From Apricaphanius iberus (taxonomy: Eukaryota; Chordata; Actinopteri; Cyprinodontiformes; Aphaniidae), in assembly GCA_028564705.1 (NCBI GenBank), contig JAPXFQ010000364.1, positions 3,286,001 to 3,350,000 of the forward strand: DNA of 64,000 nt. The letters are read 5' to 3'. The translations under genes and the position numbers were made by a program. A model generated the notes under the pieces. That model was given only the letters and a program-made list of their open reading frames with translations, had not been told where the DNA came from and ran no database searches. Below, one piece after another: positions 22,636-34,124 of the stretch (positions within the stretch are counted from its first letter, which is position 1; the number at the start of each line of letters is the position of its first letter).

Positions 22636-23064
22636 AGTTTCCAGGAGACCTTCCGAAGGTACTTCACTCAGCCGTTATAATTGATTTTGGGGTTGCCTTG
22701 CACTCATTCTCGCTATGGGGCTCCAAGCCCAATCTCTGGTTAGGAAGTTGGTATATTCTTCTATATCAGTCTTAAGTTGCAATAGAAGTTGTCATTTGTG
22801 GATGTTGGGACATTGAGCTATTAGCTACTTTTCAGTCAACCGTGACCGTGAGTTTCAAAGTAACGATTCAGCCCACATTTTTTTTGTGTAACCTATCTGA
22901 CTAGGGTTACTTGAGTAGTAGCATTCCAACAGAGCCTTGTTCTCGCATTTTGCCCATCTCTGCCATGTTCCAGTAACCCATTTTTCAATCAATTTTTCAC
23001 CATTTCCATCAAGGTGTTCTGGTTCCCCAGCACCTGACGTAGATCTTGCTTTTCATTGTTATGA

Positions 23065-23205
23065 ATTATTTTTTAAGTTGATGTTTTTTTTGTTTTTTTA
23101 TTTATCTGTTTTCTTAATTTAAGCAACTGTGAAGCACTTTGAATTGCCTTGTTTTCTGAATTGTGCTCTACAAATAAACTTGCTTTGCCTGGCCTTGCCT
23201 TTTGC
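23065..23205 (+). repeat. LINE 3' tail (copy in unit B)
   Basis: Counterpart of 19604-19745 with the same terminal block and a few substitutions. It is part of the tandem duplication and not an independent insertion. Confidence 0.65.
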
Positions 23206-24535
23206 CAGGCGACGTATGAGCTGGCATCTCATGGGTTTATTGTTTAATTGTCTTTCATCATGGTATGAGGTAGGCAGTAGTGAGAAGGGTCTAATTTAAT
23301 AATTTAAGACAAATTCGAAAGTGTTTGACTTATATTTTTCCCTTTGCTGTGCTTCATCGCTTTGCATGAAAGGCTCTGTCAGTTCACTCACCGCCCACAT
23401 TCGAGTTCAAGAATGTGAATGGTTTAAATGGACGACTGTGCGCTTAGGGCCAGCTACAATAACCGAGGCCTGTGTGATGGCTAAGACCAAGATTGTTCTG
23501 CATGATTAAGCAGCAACAGCCCCTCCGTAAACGTTTTTCAGGGTTCAGGGTTGTGGTCAATCACAGCTTTGTTTTTACTACATGTGAACAAACAAGATTA
23601 GTTAATGGTTTAACTGTTATTTTTCAGAAGATGAACAAAGTCCAGAAAAAATGTTTTCCTTTGTCTTGCAGTAAAAATGTATTATCCTACAACTTTAGAA
23701 CCACTGGCTGGATATTAAGTTGCCCATATTATATTTATAAAAACATGAAAGATGTGCTGCTCTAATGTATCTGTTTGTAGCATTGGAAGCACTGGACTGA
23801 CTCACAAATCACATTTGAACAGACATCAGTTAAAGCCAATTAATTCCATGCTGCAAGATTTAACAGAGAAACCTTGAAACATGTATCTTTTCAAGTTTGT
23901 AAGGGCTTGGGGGGTTGGTTGGAAGATATGATAATGGAGAAAAGATTACCTCAGCCCTAAACTGCTCTCTCATAAAAAAAGTTGAGATAGGAGCCAGCGA
24001 GAGAGCTGCTTTATGGTTTACTCTTAATTTTGCCATAAAATTCACTTGCACAGTAGAACTACCTTTTGAATCTTTGAGCCATCTTCATCCTCAGTCTCAC
24101 ATGATTCAATATAAAGTCAAAAAGTTTTTTGTTCTGGTAAAGTTGTCTTCGAATTGAACCATTAACAATGTTTTAACAGTTTCAATTCCTTTCTTAGATA
24201 AAAAAAAAGCAGTGTTTTAAACTGGAGGATGGGCATTTCAGTTTAAGATGGCCTCTCTGAACTGTACCAGATAAACTTTAATAAAACTCGACCTTGGACG
24301 CACTGAGTAGGAGGATGAACTCTCTTTGAATAAACGCCAGGTTATCTCTGTATTCTTCAACTCCTATGTCTATTTCCCTGGAAGAAGAGATGAAGATGCT
24401 CACCTTGTTCTGCAGGAAAAGTCATTAATTTGAAAACATCACTGTTTGCTTTCTAATTTTAGAACACCAGCTTTTGCAATTTCTAAAACATCCCCATATT
24501 AGGCTACCTGCAAGGTCCAGCATTGCACATTTTCC

Positions 24536-25682
24536 TTTGGCATTCATTTACCAAATGCTTGCTTCTCTCCGCTTTTTATCAGCCAGGCTTGGGGCAATAA
24601 ATGACACACAACAAAAGAGTGGCCTCAGTGTTTTAAAGACTTTATCTGTTTACATGTATACACATCTGGAGGAGCAATTCAAGCTGCACTTCCACTGACC
24701 GTTCGTGACCCACAGCCTCAGGCATGAGTCCCCACACCAACTCTAACAGTAATAGCGAAACACTGCTTTCATCTGTGTCTCTGTATTCACACAAGTTACA
24801 GAAAGTAGAATACAGCGGAATTATACAATTCAAATCTTTCTTGCTCAATATTTCCAAAGAGACAGAACAAGTGACTCAGTTTTGAATAACTCCCAAACAA
24901 CAGCAGCTCTTCAAACTCTAAGAGTTTGTTTTTTTTTTGTTTTTATTTCCTTGCTGAACTGTAACCATCCAGGTAAAATGTCCTCATTGTGGACCAAAAA
25001 GCAGGAACAGAAATGGGTCAGTAGTGCCTTTGGTGAATGAAGCCTTCAAAGATGTGACAGGGCTGAGAGCCGGAGGGGAAGTTCAGGAAGGACAAAGGAG
25101 TTTGGAAACGGAGGGAGATGAGCCAACTTCGAGAAGCCGCAGTGACATTAATGTCCTCTGATGTTTTCTGCTTTCGCTGAATTCGTAAATATGAGTATAA
25201 TTTAATGTCAAAGAACCTTGTCTGGTGTGCTGAATGTTTACATGTGTTATGTATGGGAGTGCCTTTGTGTGTGCATCATACCAATGTCCATGCATGTGTT
25301 TTTGCGTGCGTGATGTCAGTCTGCCCACGGCGGTCCAGTAAAATGGCTTCTGATGAATATAAATCAGGTGACTGAACAGGCGGGGGATTCTTCCCAGACA
25401 AGCTCAGAAGATTGTGTAATGCCCACTCCTACATCATTGGTTTGGATGTGCACACACACACTTATACGCTACCCCTTCTGCACTGGGTGAACAAGACAAC
25501 CATCTCTGTATTTACCAGTGAGTCTTCACATCAGACCACCAGGGTGGAAGACATACATCGAAACTGGAATTATTTTGGAGTTTTTCAAATGACTTTCTTT
25601 TGAATTCATTCGACCACACTGTGTTGACATTGTTGCCAGTGTTTTGGAATTCCAATTGTAACTGGAACTTAATCTCCTGTGA
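24536..25682. other. gldn upstream region and probable promoter
   Basis: No coding frame is supported here. A TATAAAT lies at 25358-25364, about 320 bp upstream of the gldn ATG, and could be the core promoter. Several TG/CA-rich short runs are present (about 25220-25320 and 25449-25460). The first exon 5' boundary of gldn cannot be fixed from sequence alone. Confidence 0.4.
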
Positions 25683-28600
25683 ATGTTGAAGCAGGTTAGG
25701 GACCCTCAGAAGCAGGAAGCCGAGGTCCTAACAATGTGGATCCCAACACCCAGCATGACTCTCCCACAGCGGATGGTGCTGTACGGGACGTGCCTGGTGG
25801 CACTGGTGAACTCCGTGGGGTTCCTTGTGCTCATGGTTCAGCAGAATCAGCAGCGTGCATGGCTGGAGCAGACAGAAGCGAGGCTGACAGAGGTGGAGCA
25901 GAGCTCGGTGGTGGAGTTCCTCCAGGAGTTACCGAGAGGAGCAGCGGGGCTGCGAGCGGGCCCGGGGGACCATTCACAACACCAGCAGTACTCCAGGAAC
26001 AAGAGGAGCGAGGAGCTGGAGAAAGATCTGCAGCATGAGTATCACCACGAAGAAGGAAAAGGTTTCCCACTAAAAGAGGCCAGCCAGGAGGTCGGAGAAG
26101 AGAAAGACGAGCTGAAGCATGATCTGAAGCACAAGCATCGACACAGTCAGCACTACAAAACACAGGATGACATGATGATGATGATGACTTACTCCATGGT
26201 TCCGGTGAGATGATTATATACTTATATACTGTATCCACCATGCTGATTTTAAATGCGCCGTTTGAAAACATGTTTAAATAAATTTCGTTCAGTCTTAAAT
26301 CACAGGCTGCATGTTCTTTCAGTAAATATTTTATCACCACAAATGCATCCAACACACTGAACTTATTAAATGCACTCTGCAGCAACAACTCCAGCAATAA
26401 AAAGGTGTTTCAACCAACAGTATTCCTGCAGTGTTATTCCTATGGATCAGCATGAGCCTTTAGCTACAGCTAGGTTCACATAATAAATGTTCATCTGCAT
26501 TATCACCTTAAATGTGTTCATTTAAAATCTGCACTTATTTCAATCCAACGCATTTCAATTACATTCATTAATGTAGACACTCCTTTTTCAGATCAAGTTG
26601 TTGATTGACATCTGCAACAGCACCAAGGGAGTCTGCCTAGCTGGTATGTTGTCATGCATTAGCTTCATATGTGTATATAAATACATAATTTCAGTTTACT
26701 CATCAACAACCTTATACTTTGCTTTGCAGGACCGCCAGGACCACCAGGTGAGTAGGAGCATACATCTATAGCCAAATCTTAAATGTCACCTTTTAATCTT
26801 TTTAGTTGTTGTCAGTCTTTGTTGAATTTGTTTTTTTCTTTCAATTCATCTTTGCTGCAGGTCCGCCCGGTGCAGATGGTTTGCCAGGCCACAATGGGAC
26901 TGATGGCATTCCAGGACTGAATGGACTGCCTGGAGCTGATGGGAAAAGAGGGAAAAAGGGTATGGAAAGAGATAGGCTCTACTGTGTCCATTTTTATTAA
27001 AGCTCCAGGCAGTTGTGGCTACATTAGAGAAGAATTACTGGCATAATGTAACAATCAAAGGGCAAAGAATAACCTCAGGTTAAAAATCCACTATACCAAC
27101 AAACACGCACCACTTGAGAATCCTGTTACAGATGCAGTAAATAAGCCTAAGCAGAGTGCAATGGCTGAGCAAGGTTTAGCTATTTTTTGTCTGAAAATGT
27201 GCTGAGACTTAAATAATTTTTTTTTTCAATTTTTTATTTTTTTTTGCATTTGGTTATTTTTAGGAATGCACTGATACTGGTATTGAGGCCGATACTGTTC
27301 TAATGTACTCGTATCGGTATCGATTAGTACCATGAACCAATACTTAAAATTTGGAAACTTAAAATTTTTTTCTTCACTTGTTCAGTTTTAGTTCTGTGGC
27401 CATTTTTATTACAATTTTTTTATTATCCAAGTCACCATCATTTTTCATAGCAAGCAGAGAAGAAAATAAAACCAGTCTTCCAATTCATTGCACTTTTCTG
27501 TGTGATAGAAGTATCAGCATTGGTATTCGGTATTGGCAAGTACTTAGATCCAAGTATCGGTATCATATTGGTTTAAAAAAAGAGGTATCATTGCATCCTT
27601 AGTTATTATTACACATTTTGACTGTTCTTTATCCTTAGAGTTGCAAAAATAAGGAACTGAATAATGTAAATTATATACCAATAAATACATGCATATTGAA
27701 GAAGATATTCTGGAGTTGTGTGTGTCTAATAATCAAGAATTAATGTCTAACGGTGATTAGGAACTCCATGCTTCCCATAGAGTGTATAGCACTATTTCAC
27801 TGTGGTGTGTCAAAAAATTAAAATAATTGAAACAAATGTTTTAAAGAAATTGAATTGTTATTTTGTTTGTATTTGAGCTCCAAATAAGACAAATCAGCAG
27901 GTTTTCTTTTTTAAAATCAGTATTCCAGTTTATAAAGTTGAAGGCTTATCATTCTCGTGCTCATAATAGGATATGGCTGCTCCATGTACGTACCTAACGT
28001 TGGCTGCAGTACATCTAATGGTTTGTGCCTCATTAAATCAATGGCCCACTAGATGCTGGTCCATGTTCCTTGTGTTTAACTCCTTGAAATGCAGCGGCAT
28101 ATAATGTTTTTTGCCTTGTGATGCAAACAGGATACAGCCTGCAGCATGAACATATTAAGGGCGCATAGTAACATGGACAGACATCCACTGGTGTCCGAAA
28201 TCGAAAGCTGGATCTGGGAATAACTTCCCACCTAAACCATCTGCAGCAATAAAAATAGAATATGTTAATTGTTGCGCTTTGTGACCAGGCTAACTATATT
28301 TAGCTGCATATGATAATGTTTTTTTATTTTATTATTCATTCCACTTCATCTTTCTTACTGTCAGATATCTGCATTGTCTAATTCATGAATGGCAGTCGGT
28401 GGAAAGAGTTCCTCCTTTATTATCCCTTCTTTTTCCACTGGCATTCAGTTGAATGACTTAGGAAAACCTCCCAAATCTCCCACTTCCATTTCACAATGGA
28501 TTATACATTATCACTGCGACATAGTATGTATATTACTGTAGTATTTTATCAGAAGCTCAGTGTGTTTTGTGACACTGGAAAAAGTTTTTGCTATTTTTCG

Positions 28601-31588
28601 TAATGTCCTCCGCAGGACCTCCGGGTGAGAAAGGAGAACCAGGGGAAAAAGGAGAGCAAGGAGAGCCTGGCCCACCTGGAGAAGCATTTGAACCTTCCAA
28701 TGATGTCTTTATTGAGGGTACTGAGCTATGCTTAATTCAATATCAAGGACAGAGTAACACCTCAATACAACACATTTAGAAGATACAAGTTCTTATGTTG
28801 CACAATTTAGATCTATTCATGTTACTGCCTTTTGTTTCTCAGGACCACCTGGTCCTCCTGGCCCTCCAGGACCCCCTGGACCTATGGGACCTCAAGGACC
28901 TCCTGGACCTCAAGGGCCTCCTAGGACGAGGCACAACAGAGCTCACCTACAAACCGCTCATACTTTGGGTAACCTTGAACGTGTAATTAGATATTTCTGA
29001 GCACTTCAGTGAGACTTTCAGTAAAAACAGGAAGGATAAAAACACAACATGAGGAGTTCATGTTGAGTACTTCTTTCTTGTCTGGTCGCTTGTTGGTGTT
29101 CCCGCCTTAAAATCTTTAGAACAGCTGTATATGTATACATATTTTGATTTTTGAAAATGTAAAACTTTTAAATATACCTACACTGTCTTTAAATCTCTTC
29201 ATAGTTTGGCCCCCAACTCCTTTGGAGGAATTTATTAAACAAAAAGAGAGAACTCTTAGAGCAGCTAATAGAGGAGATTGTGAGATTCCATTTAGAAGAA
29301 CTACTATAGGATAAAATACCAAATCTGTGAAAGAGCACTTTTACTTTTAAGACAGAACTTAAAAAATGGTTAAAGAGAAAGTTCGTTTTTTAACCTGGAT
29401 TTTATTTTTTTTAGCAAATATTACATTCATTTACTCTGATAAGTTTGGAGCCACATGGAGCCATTCGGCAGAAGTTTTTACTCAATCGCAATCAGGCGTA
29501 TAATGGGAGTCAATCAGGGCAGTAGATTTACCGCATCTAGTAAGCCATTATCTGCCCCAAAATTCCTTCATTTAACCATGTTTTGTTAATAATAATTAGC
29601 AGGACTCCTTTCTGAGTTCAGAATGTCTTGAAGTTTTTTTCTGCGGTGATATAAAGGCTATAATACAACTAGAGTATTGGGCAATTAGAATTACGTCATT
29701 GCTGTGCTCCATCCTTGTTGTAGTTTGAGCAGGACTTTCACACTGTGACAGAACTTGCTACTGCGGACATCACCATGGTTTGTGTCTACGTTTTTTTTTT
29801 AATTGCACTAACCAAATGACCAGTTGGACTTCACCTTCTTTCAGGAACCTAGTCAGACTACAGCTGTAATGGCGGACAGCTGCAACTTCATTGAAATCCC
29901 AGGCGAGTGTAAGTTGGAATCGGTTACATTAAAAGCCTGTAAAAACCCCAGAAGCTAAACGCTTAGAACCTCAGAGATTTTCTGAACTCATAGGGTAACA
30001 TCTCTAACGATTCATAAGAAAACATAGTTAAATGAAGGAGTTTTGGCAGATAATGCCTTATTTAGACACGGTAAATCTCCTGTCCTGATTGACTCCCATT
30101 ATATGGATATACGCTGATCAAGACTGGATATAAACTCCGCTTGAAGGACTCCTAGTGGCTCCAAACTTGTCAAGGTGAGTAACTGAACAGATCTGCTAAA
30201 ATTAAGGTCCAGGTTGAAAAAAAACCAAACTCTCTCTTTAAAAGCTAAGCAATCTTGTGATCATCTTTAAAACAGTTTTTTGAGGAAAGTGATCAAATGT
30301 AGGTTTGGCTGGAAATACGGTAGCCTATATGTTTTTGTGTTTAACCGTTTATCTGCACATATTTTGTCAACTACAGATAGAAAGTAGCCTACTGTTAAAT
30401 CTGTCACATTTACACAAGTAATTGTCCTGAGTGTCCATTATTCTCTTCAAATAAACAAAAAAAACTAAAATAACTTTAATCATGTACTATCACTCTGTGT
30501 CTGACAGGGTTGTTGCATGCAGTACCAAATGATGAAACTTTGACTGTAAAAGAGGCTGCAAAACTCCACGAGAAACCAACTAAGAAAAACGGTGAGCGAT
30601 TTCTTCAAGCCCCAGACTATTATCTAAAAATATGACATCTAATCACGTTTTGTTTTTTCCTCCAGAATGCCTCATTAAGTCTCTCATAAATCCCAGAAAT
30701 GTGGCGAAAATGGAGAGCACATTTGGCTCTTGGATGAAAGACACCGTTCACCTGAACGATGAGAGAATATGGGTGGCAGAACACTTCTCAGGTGAGCTGG
30801 ACTAACTCTCTTCATTCCTGCTGAGGAAGTCTTAGTGAGAGTGTGGGACGTGAAATCTGTGCCTGACCGTTCTCAGGTCGTATGTTGAAGGAATACCAAA
30901 GCATCGCTGCTTTCCAGAATAACACCAGTGAGTTGGTGGATGTTAAGAAGTTCTACCAAGGCTGTGGCCACATTGTCCACGATGACTTCTTCTATTATCA
31001 CATCGCTGGTACCTCCACTATCGCCAGGTAAGAATTATTCATGCTTTTGTCTTTAGAGAGGTTCCATTTGAGCTTTATTCAAATTCACAAATTTTTTTTC
31101 CCCCTTTGGTCCTCCACAGATTTGACTTTCGAACCAGAAGGCTTCACACTCTCTACATAGACAACGCGTTGTACAACAACCTGTCGTATCTGCTGGCAAA
31201 CTCCAAGACCTATTTCAAACTGGCAGTAGATGAAAACGGCTTGTGGCTAATATTTGCCTCTGAAGTGGATGAGAGCATCATGGTAGCTCAGCTGGACCAG
31301 AAGACCTTCTCAGTCACCTCCCACATAAACACCACGTATCCCCGCACAAAGGCCGGCAACGCTTTCATCGCCTGTGGTGTCTTGTACGTCACCGACACCA
31401 AGGACGCTAGAGTTACCTTTGCTTTTGACTTACTGAAGGGGAAGGCAGTCAATATGACATTTGACTTAAGGTCTCCTGGGGGAGTTTTGGCTATGCTCTC
31501 CTACAGCCCGAAGGACAGACACCTGTACGTGTGGGACCAGAGCTACGTCAGGCTCTACGTGGTCCATTACATCTCTGATGAGTGTTAA
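25683..31588 (+). CDS. gldn: Gliomedin, gldn (complete, ten exons)
   Basis: Gliomedin is a type II membrane and secreted collagen-olfactomedin protein. In mammals, Schwann cells use it to cluster sodium channels at nodes of Ranvier. The exons are 25683-26204, 26592-26643, 26730-26747, 26861-26959, 28616-28717, 28843-28968, 30508-30591, 30666-30791, 30877-31027 and 31120-31588; all join in frame to 582 residues (human about 551). Features in order are a membrane anchor at about 31-52, a coiled segment at 55-80, a furin site RNKR at 105-108, a His/acid-rich stretch at about 115-160, and the family block [11 protein letters not shown]. Three exon groups of Gly-X-Y collagen repeats follow (about 192-300). 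An olfactomedin domain runs from about 345 to the end, with [15 protein letters not shown] and [15 protein letters not shown] as recognisable blocks. The first ATG was chosen; residues 18 or 25 are alternative starts. An extra small collagen exon in the 1.65-kb intron 4 is possible but was not seen. Confidence 0.93.
27261..27601. mobile_element. Small hAT-like MITE in gldn intron 4
   Basis: The element starts TAGGAATGCACTGATAC and ends with a complementary GTATCATTGCATCCTTA. Flanks are GTTATTTT (27253-27260) and GTTATTAT (27602-27609), seven of eight bases matching, as expected for an old hAT target duplication. The interior carries the TATCGGTATC motif. A longer relative is at 57440-57946. 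Confidence 0.65.
29431..30183. mobile_element. Fold-back element with long inverted repeats in gldn intron 6
   Basis: The first and last parts, roughly 190 bp each, are imperfect reverse complements. Blocks such as AAGTTTGGAGCCAC, ATAATGGGAGTCAATCAGG, AGATTTACCG and CCTTCATTTAAC appear in order on the left and in reverse complement on the right. The middle has no transposase. This is a non-autonomous DNA element. The superfamily is not assigned because the target duplication is unclear. Confidence 0.75.
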
Positions 31589-31654
31589 TCGCACAACTAT
31601 TACATCATGCTCTCTGAGCAAACCCCATGTTGACAAGTTACGCACTGCATTTAG

Positions 31655-31680
31655 AAAAAAAAAAAAAAAAAAAAAAAAAA
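31655..31680 (+). repeat. A homopolymer in gldn 3' UTR
   Basis: 26 consecutive A, about 70 bp after the gldn stop codon. No poly(A) hexamer precedes it, so it is a simple repeat and probably not a retrocopy tail. Confidence 0.9.
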
Positions 31681-32497
31681 GAGTTTAAAGTTTACAGAAA
31701 ATATACACAGTCTTTATTATCTCGTGGAACACTTAGTCCAAATGAGTCTGAACAGAGTTTCTCTGCAGGAAACTGACTTTAGGTCATGTTGTTACTGTGT
31801 TTATTATTACCTTGTATGAATTGAAAGTGGGTTTTCATTGTTACTAACAGAGTGAACATTTATTATGTATTTTTTTCTTTGCACGCATTTTCACTTTTTA
31901 ATAATGTATACCTTCATCGTTGCAACTTTTAACCAAGTTCTTTCATGTACAGCAATGAAGGTACTGAAATCTTTTTAGCAATCAAGAATTACTAGTTTCC
32001 CCAGTTTGATGGTGATACATACCTATTGTTGCAAACTAAACCAACAACTTCTTTACCTGTTGTTCTTTTCCTTTTTAGTAGAAAGCTTTAAACCCTCAAG
32101 TTATTCACATTCCTGGCAGACTCAGGTGTTAACTTGTAATTTTACTGAGATATTTATTCTGATGTTACAGTTTTGTTGTGGCCCAGCCAGAGTCCTGACT
32201 TGAATCTGATGGAGAGTCTGTTGAGGCTGCTAAAGTTTAGGGTGATGGCAGGGAGGCCTTCCAGACACAAAGATAAATCACCAAAAATGAAGAACACATT
32301 CGGGTTTAACTTTTTTCCATAATCAAGAACAAATCTTTTGGAGAATATGAAAATAATTGTAAATAGAACTCTGCCAGGGGTGGGAATAATTTTGGCCTTA
32401 ACTGCACGTCTCTCTGAGTTTGTGGTGAAGCAGCATGAGTGCTCAGTTGATTACACGACCTGATATAAAACTTGTAAAAAGAAAACGAACCCAATGA

Positions 32498-32514
32498 AAT
32501 AAAAATCATTTATT
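32498..32514. terminator. Opposed poly(A) signals for gldn and dmxl2
   Basis: AATAAA on the plus strand at 32498-32503 is the first canonical signal I found after the gldn stop. AATAAA on the minus strand (TTTATT at 32509-32514) is a candidate end for dmxl2. They are five bases apart on opposite strands. They would give 3' UTRs of about 0.9 kb and 1.6 kb. Confidence 0.45.
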
Positions 32515-34124
32515 CACCTTACAAAGGTAAAACTGTTACCTTGACCCGTCTCTCACAAACACCCCCAGGCTTAAGGCCCTGGCAAACATCGAACGATGAT
32601 ATGGGCTTTCTTTGCATGCACACACACACAGCCACAACCACACACACAACGAAAACATTTGGTAAAACTCCTAAAACACATACAGCACATGTAGTGGGCA
32701 GAAAGCGGGAGGGACACTAATCTCTTTAATAAATACCACACACTTAACAAAAGTCACAACTAGTCTTGCTTGTATGATACAAACCAAAAAATAAAGAAAT
32801 GTCTTCATGTTTGTACAAGCTGTTGTGGTAGTTTGTACTGTATATATATATATATTTATATATATTTATATAATTTATATAGTAAAACTATCTTAAACGC
32901 TTCACTAATAGAGCAAACAAAGCCAGACATTCATTTGTATATAACAGTTTCTTCTTTGATAACCTATATATTTGAAATAAACTTTGTGTCTTTAGAATTT
33001 GAGTGCAAATATCTATTTCTTTTGGATGAAAAAAAACAGCTAGCGAGGTAAACACACACAGACAGTAGACTGTTGCACGTCGTCCAATCAGATACAGTAA
33101 AAGGTCGTACATTCCTAAAATAAAAGGCAATAAGTTAAACAGTTCTTCAAAAGGAATAGTAAACCAAACACAAACATATAAATACTTTAAATATTAAAAT
33201 CAAGCCAATTAAAACAACAACAAAAACACAAACATACAAACAAAATTTATATCATTTTGTGCAAAAGAAGTGAACCTTTGTGTTTCTGCTCTGGGCGGTC
33301 GGATGTTTAGTTTTAGATAACACAGATGAAACATTAAAGTTAGGGTCACCGGGGGGGCAAACATATGGTCTTTGTGGGAGGAATGTTTTAGCGGTGAGGC
33401 TGCCGCACTAACAGGCAATGTGACAGGCAGGCAGGCGGGAAGGCAGAGACAGCACACACTTCGATCAGGTTGATTCAAACCAGGAGAGGCCACAGTGAGC
33501 AGCCAGCGATCAGCGGATGGGAACAGCCAACTCTTCCATAAGGGCTGTGAAAAGATAGAGGGGCCAAAAACTATTGAAAAAAAATGCAGATTCCAACAAC
33601 TTGAATCACACTGAAAAACCACTGACTTAATAACGAACCACAGTGCTGGTTACAGTAGATGCTAAAAGATTTCAGCTGTGGGCACAAAATGACGACAGTT
33701 ACACACTTTTTTAAAAGTTTTGCTTGAGCACTTTTACAGAGCACTATCAATAGACCTGTGATTGCACCGCGGAACGAGAACAGGACATGCATAGCTTCCC
33801 TATGGACGCACTCTATGAGAAGAGAATTATCAATAAAATTACAACAAATCTAGCTTTAAAATCAAGTTTGATACCTTTTGCTTGTAATTTTGTTGTCAGC
33901 CTTTGGGATGAAAATAAACGTTTGCAGCTCAGTTTGTCATTCTCAATAAAACCTAATTCCGTAGCAAACCCATGAACACTGCACACTCAAAGGTGCCAAA
34001 AAGTATGGCAAGCTGCTGACAAACTATCCTCATTTAATCTTTTAAAGGCTATTAGACAAGCCTTCATATTTTTTTTTCTACTTGTCCGTTTTCCTGTTAG
34101 GACCCTCAGATGTGGAAGCAGGCA
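32515..34124 (-). other. Probable dmxl2 3' UTR
   Basis: No coding frame is supported. The stretch follows the dmxl2 stop on the minus strand and includes an AT microsatellite (32838-32881) and a CA-rich run near 32619-32650. The true 3' end could be nearer to the stop if a non-canonical signal is used. Confidence 0.45.

Larger units (their letters stand above)
21077..24535. repeat. Tandem segmental duplication, unit B (3.46 kb)
   Basis: Direct copy of unit A, joined without spacer at 21076/21077. It repeats the hAT right end, the LINE fragment, the LINE 3' tail and the flanking unique DNA up to the CATTTTCC end. It retains the complete 602-bp DNA element (21538-22139) and a further LINE fragment (22140-22650), both absent from A. 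Several predicted reading frames occur twice, once per unit. They carry only scattered differences and have no domain, so I do not treat them as genes. Confidence 0.9.

Noticed and set aside
31655..31680. A26 run considered as a retrocopy poly(A) tail.
   Set aside because: It lies in the gldn 3' UTR with no upstream hexamer and no target duplication.
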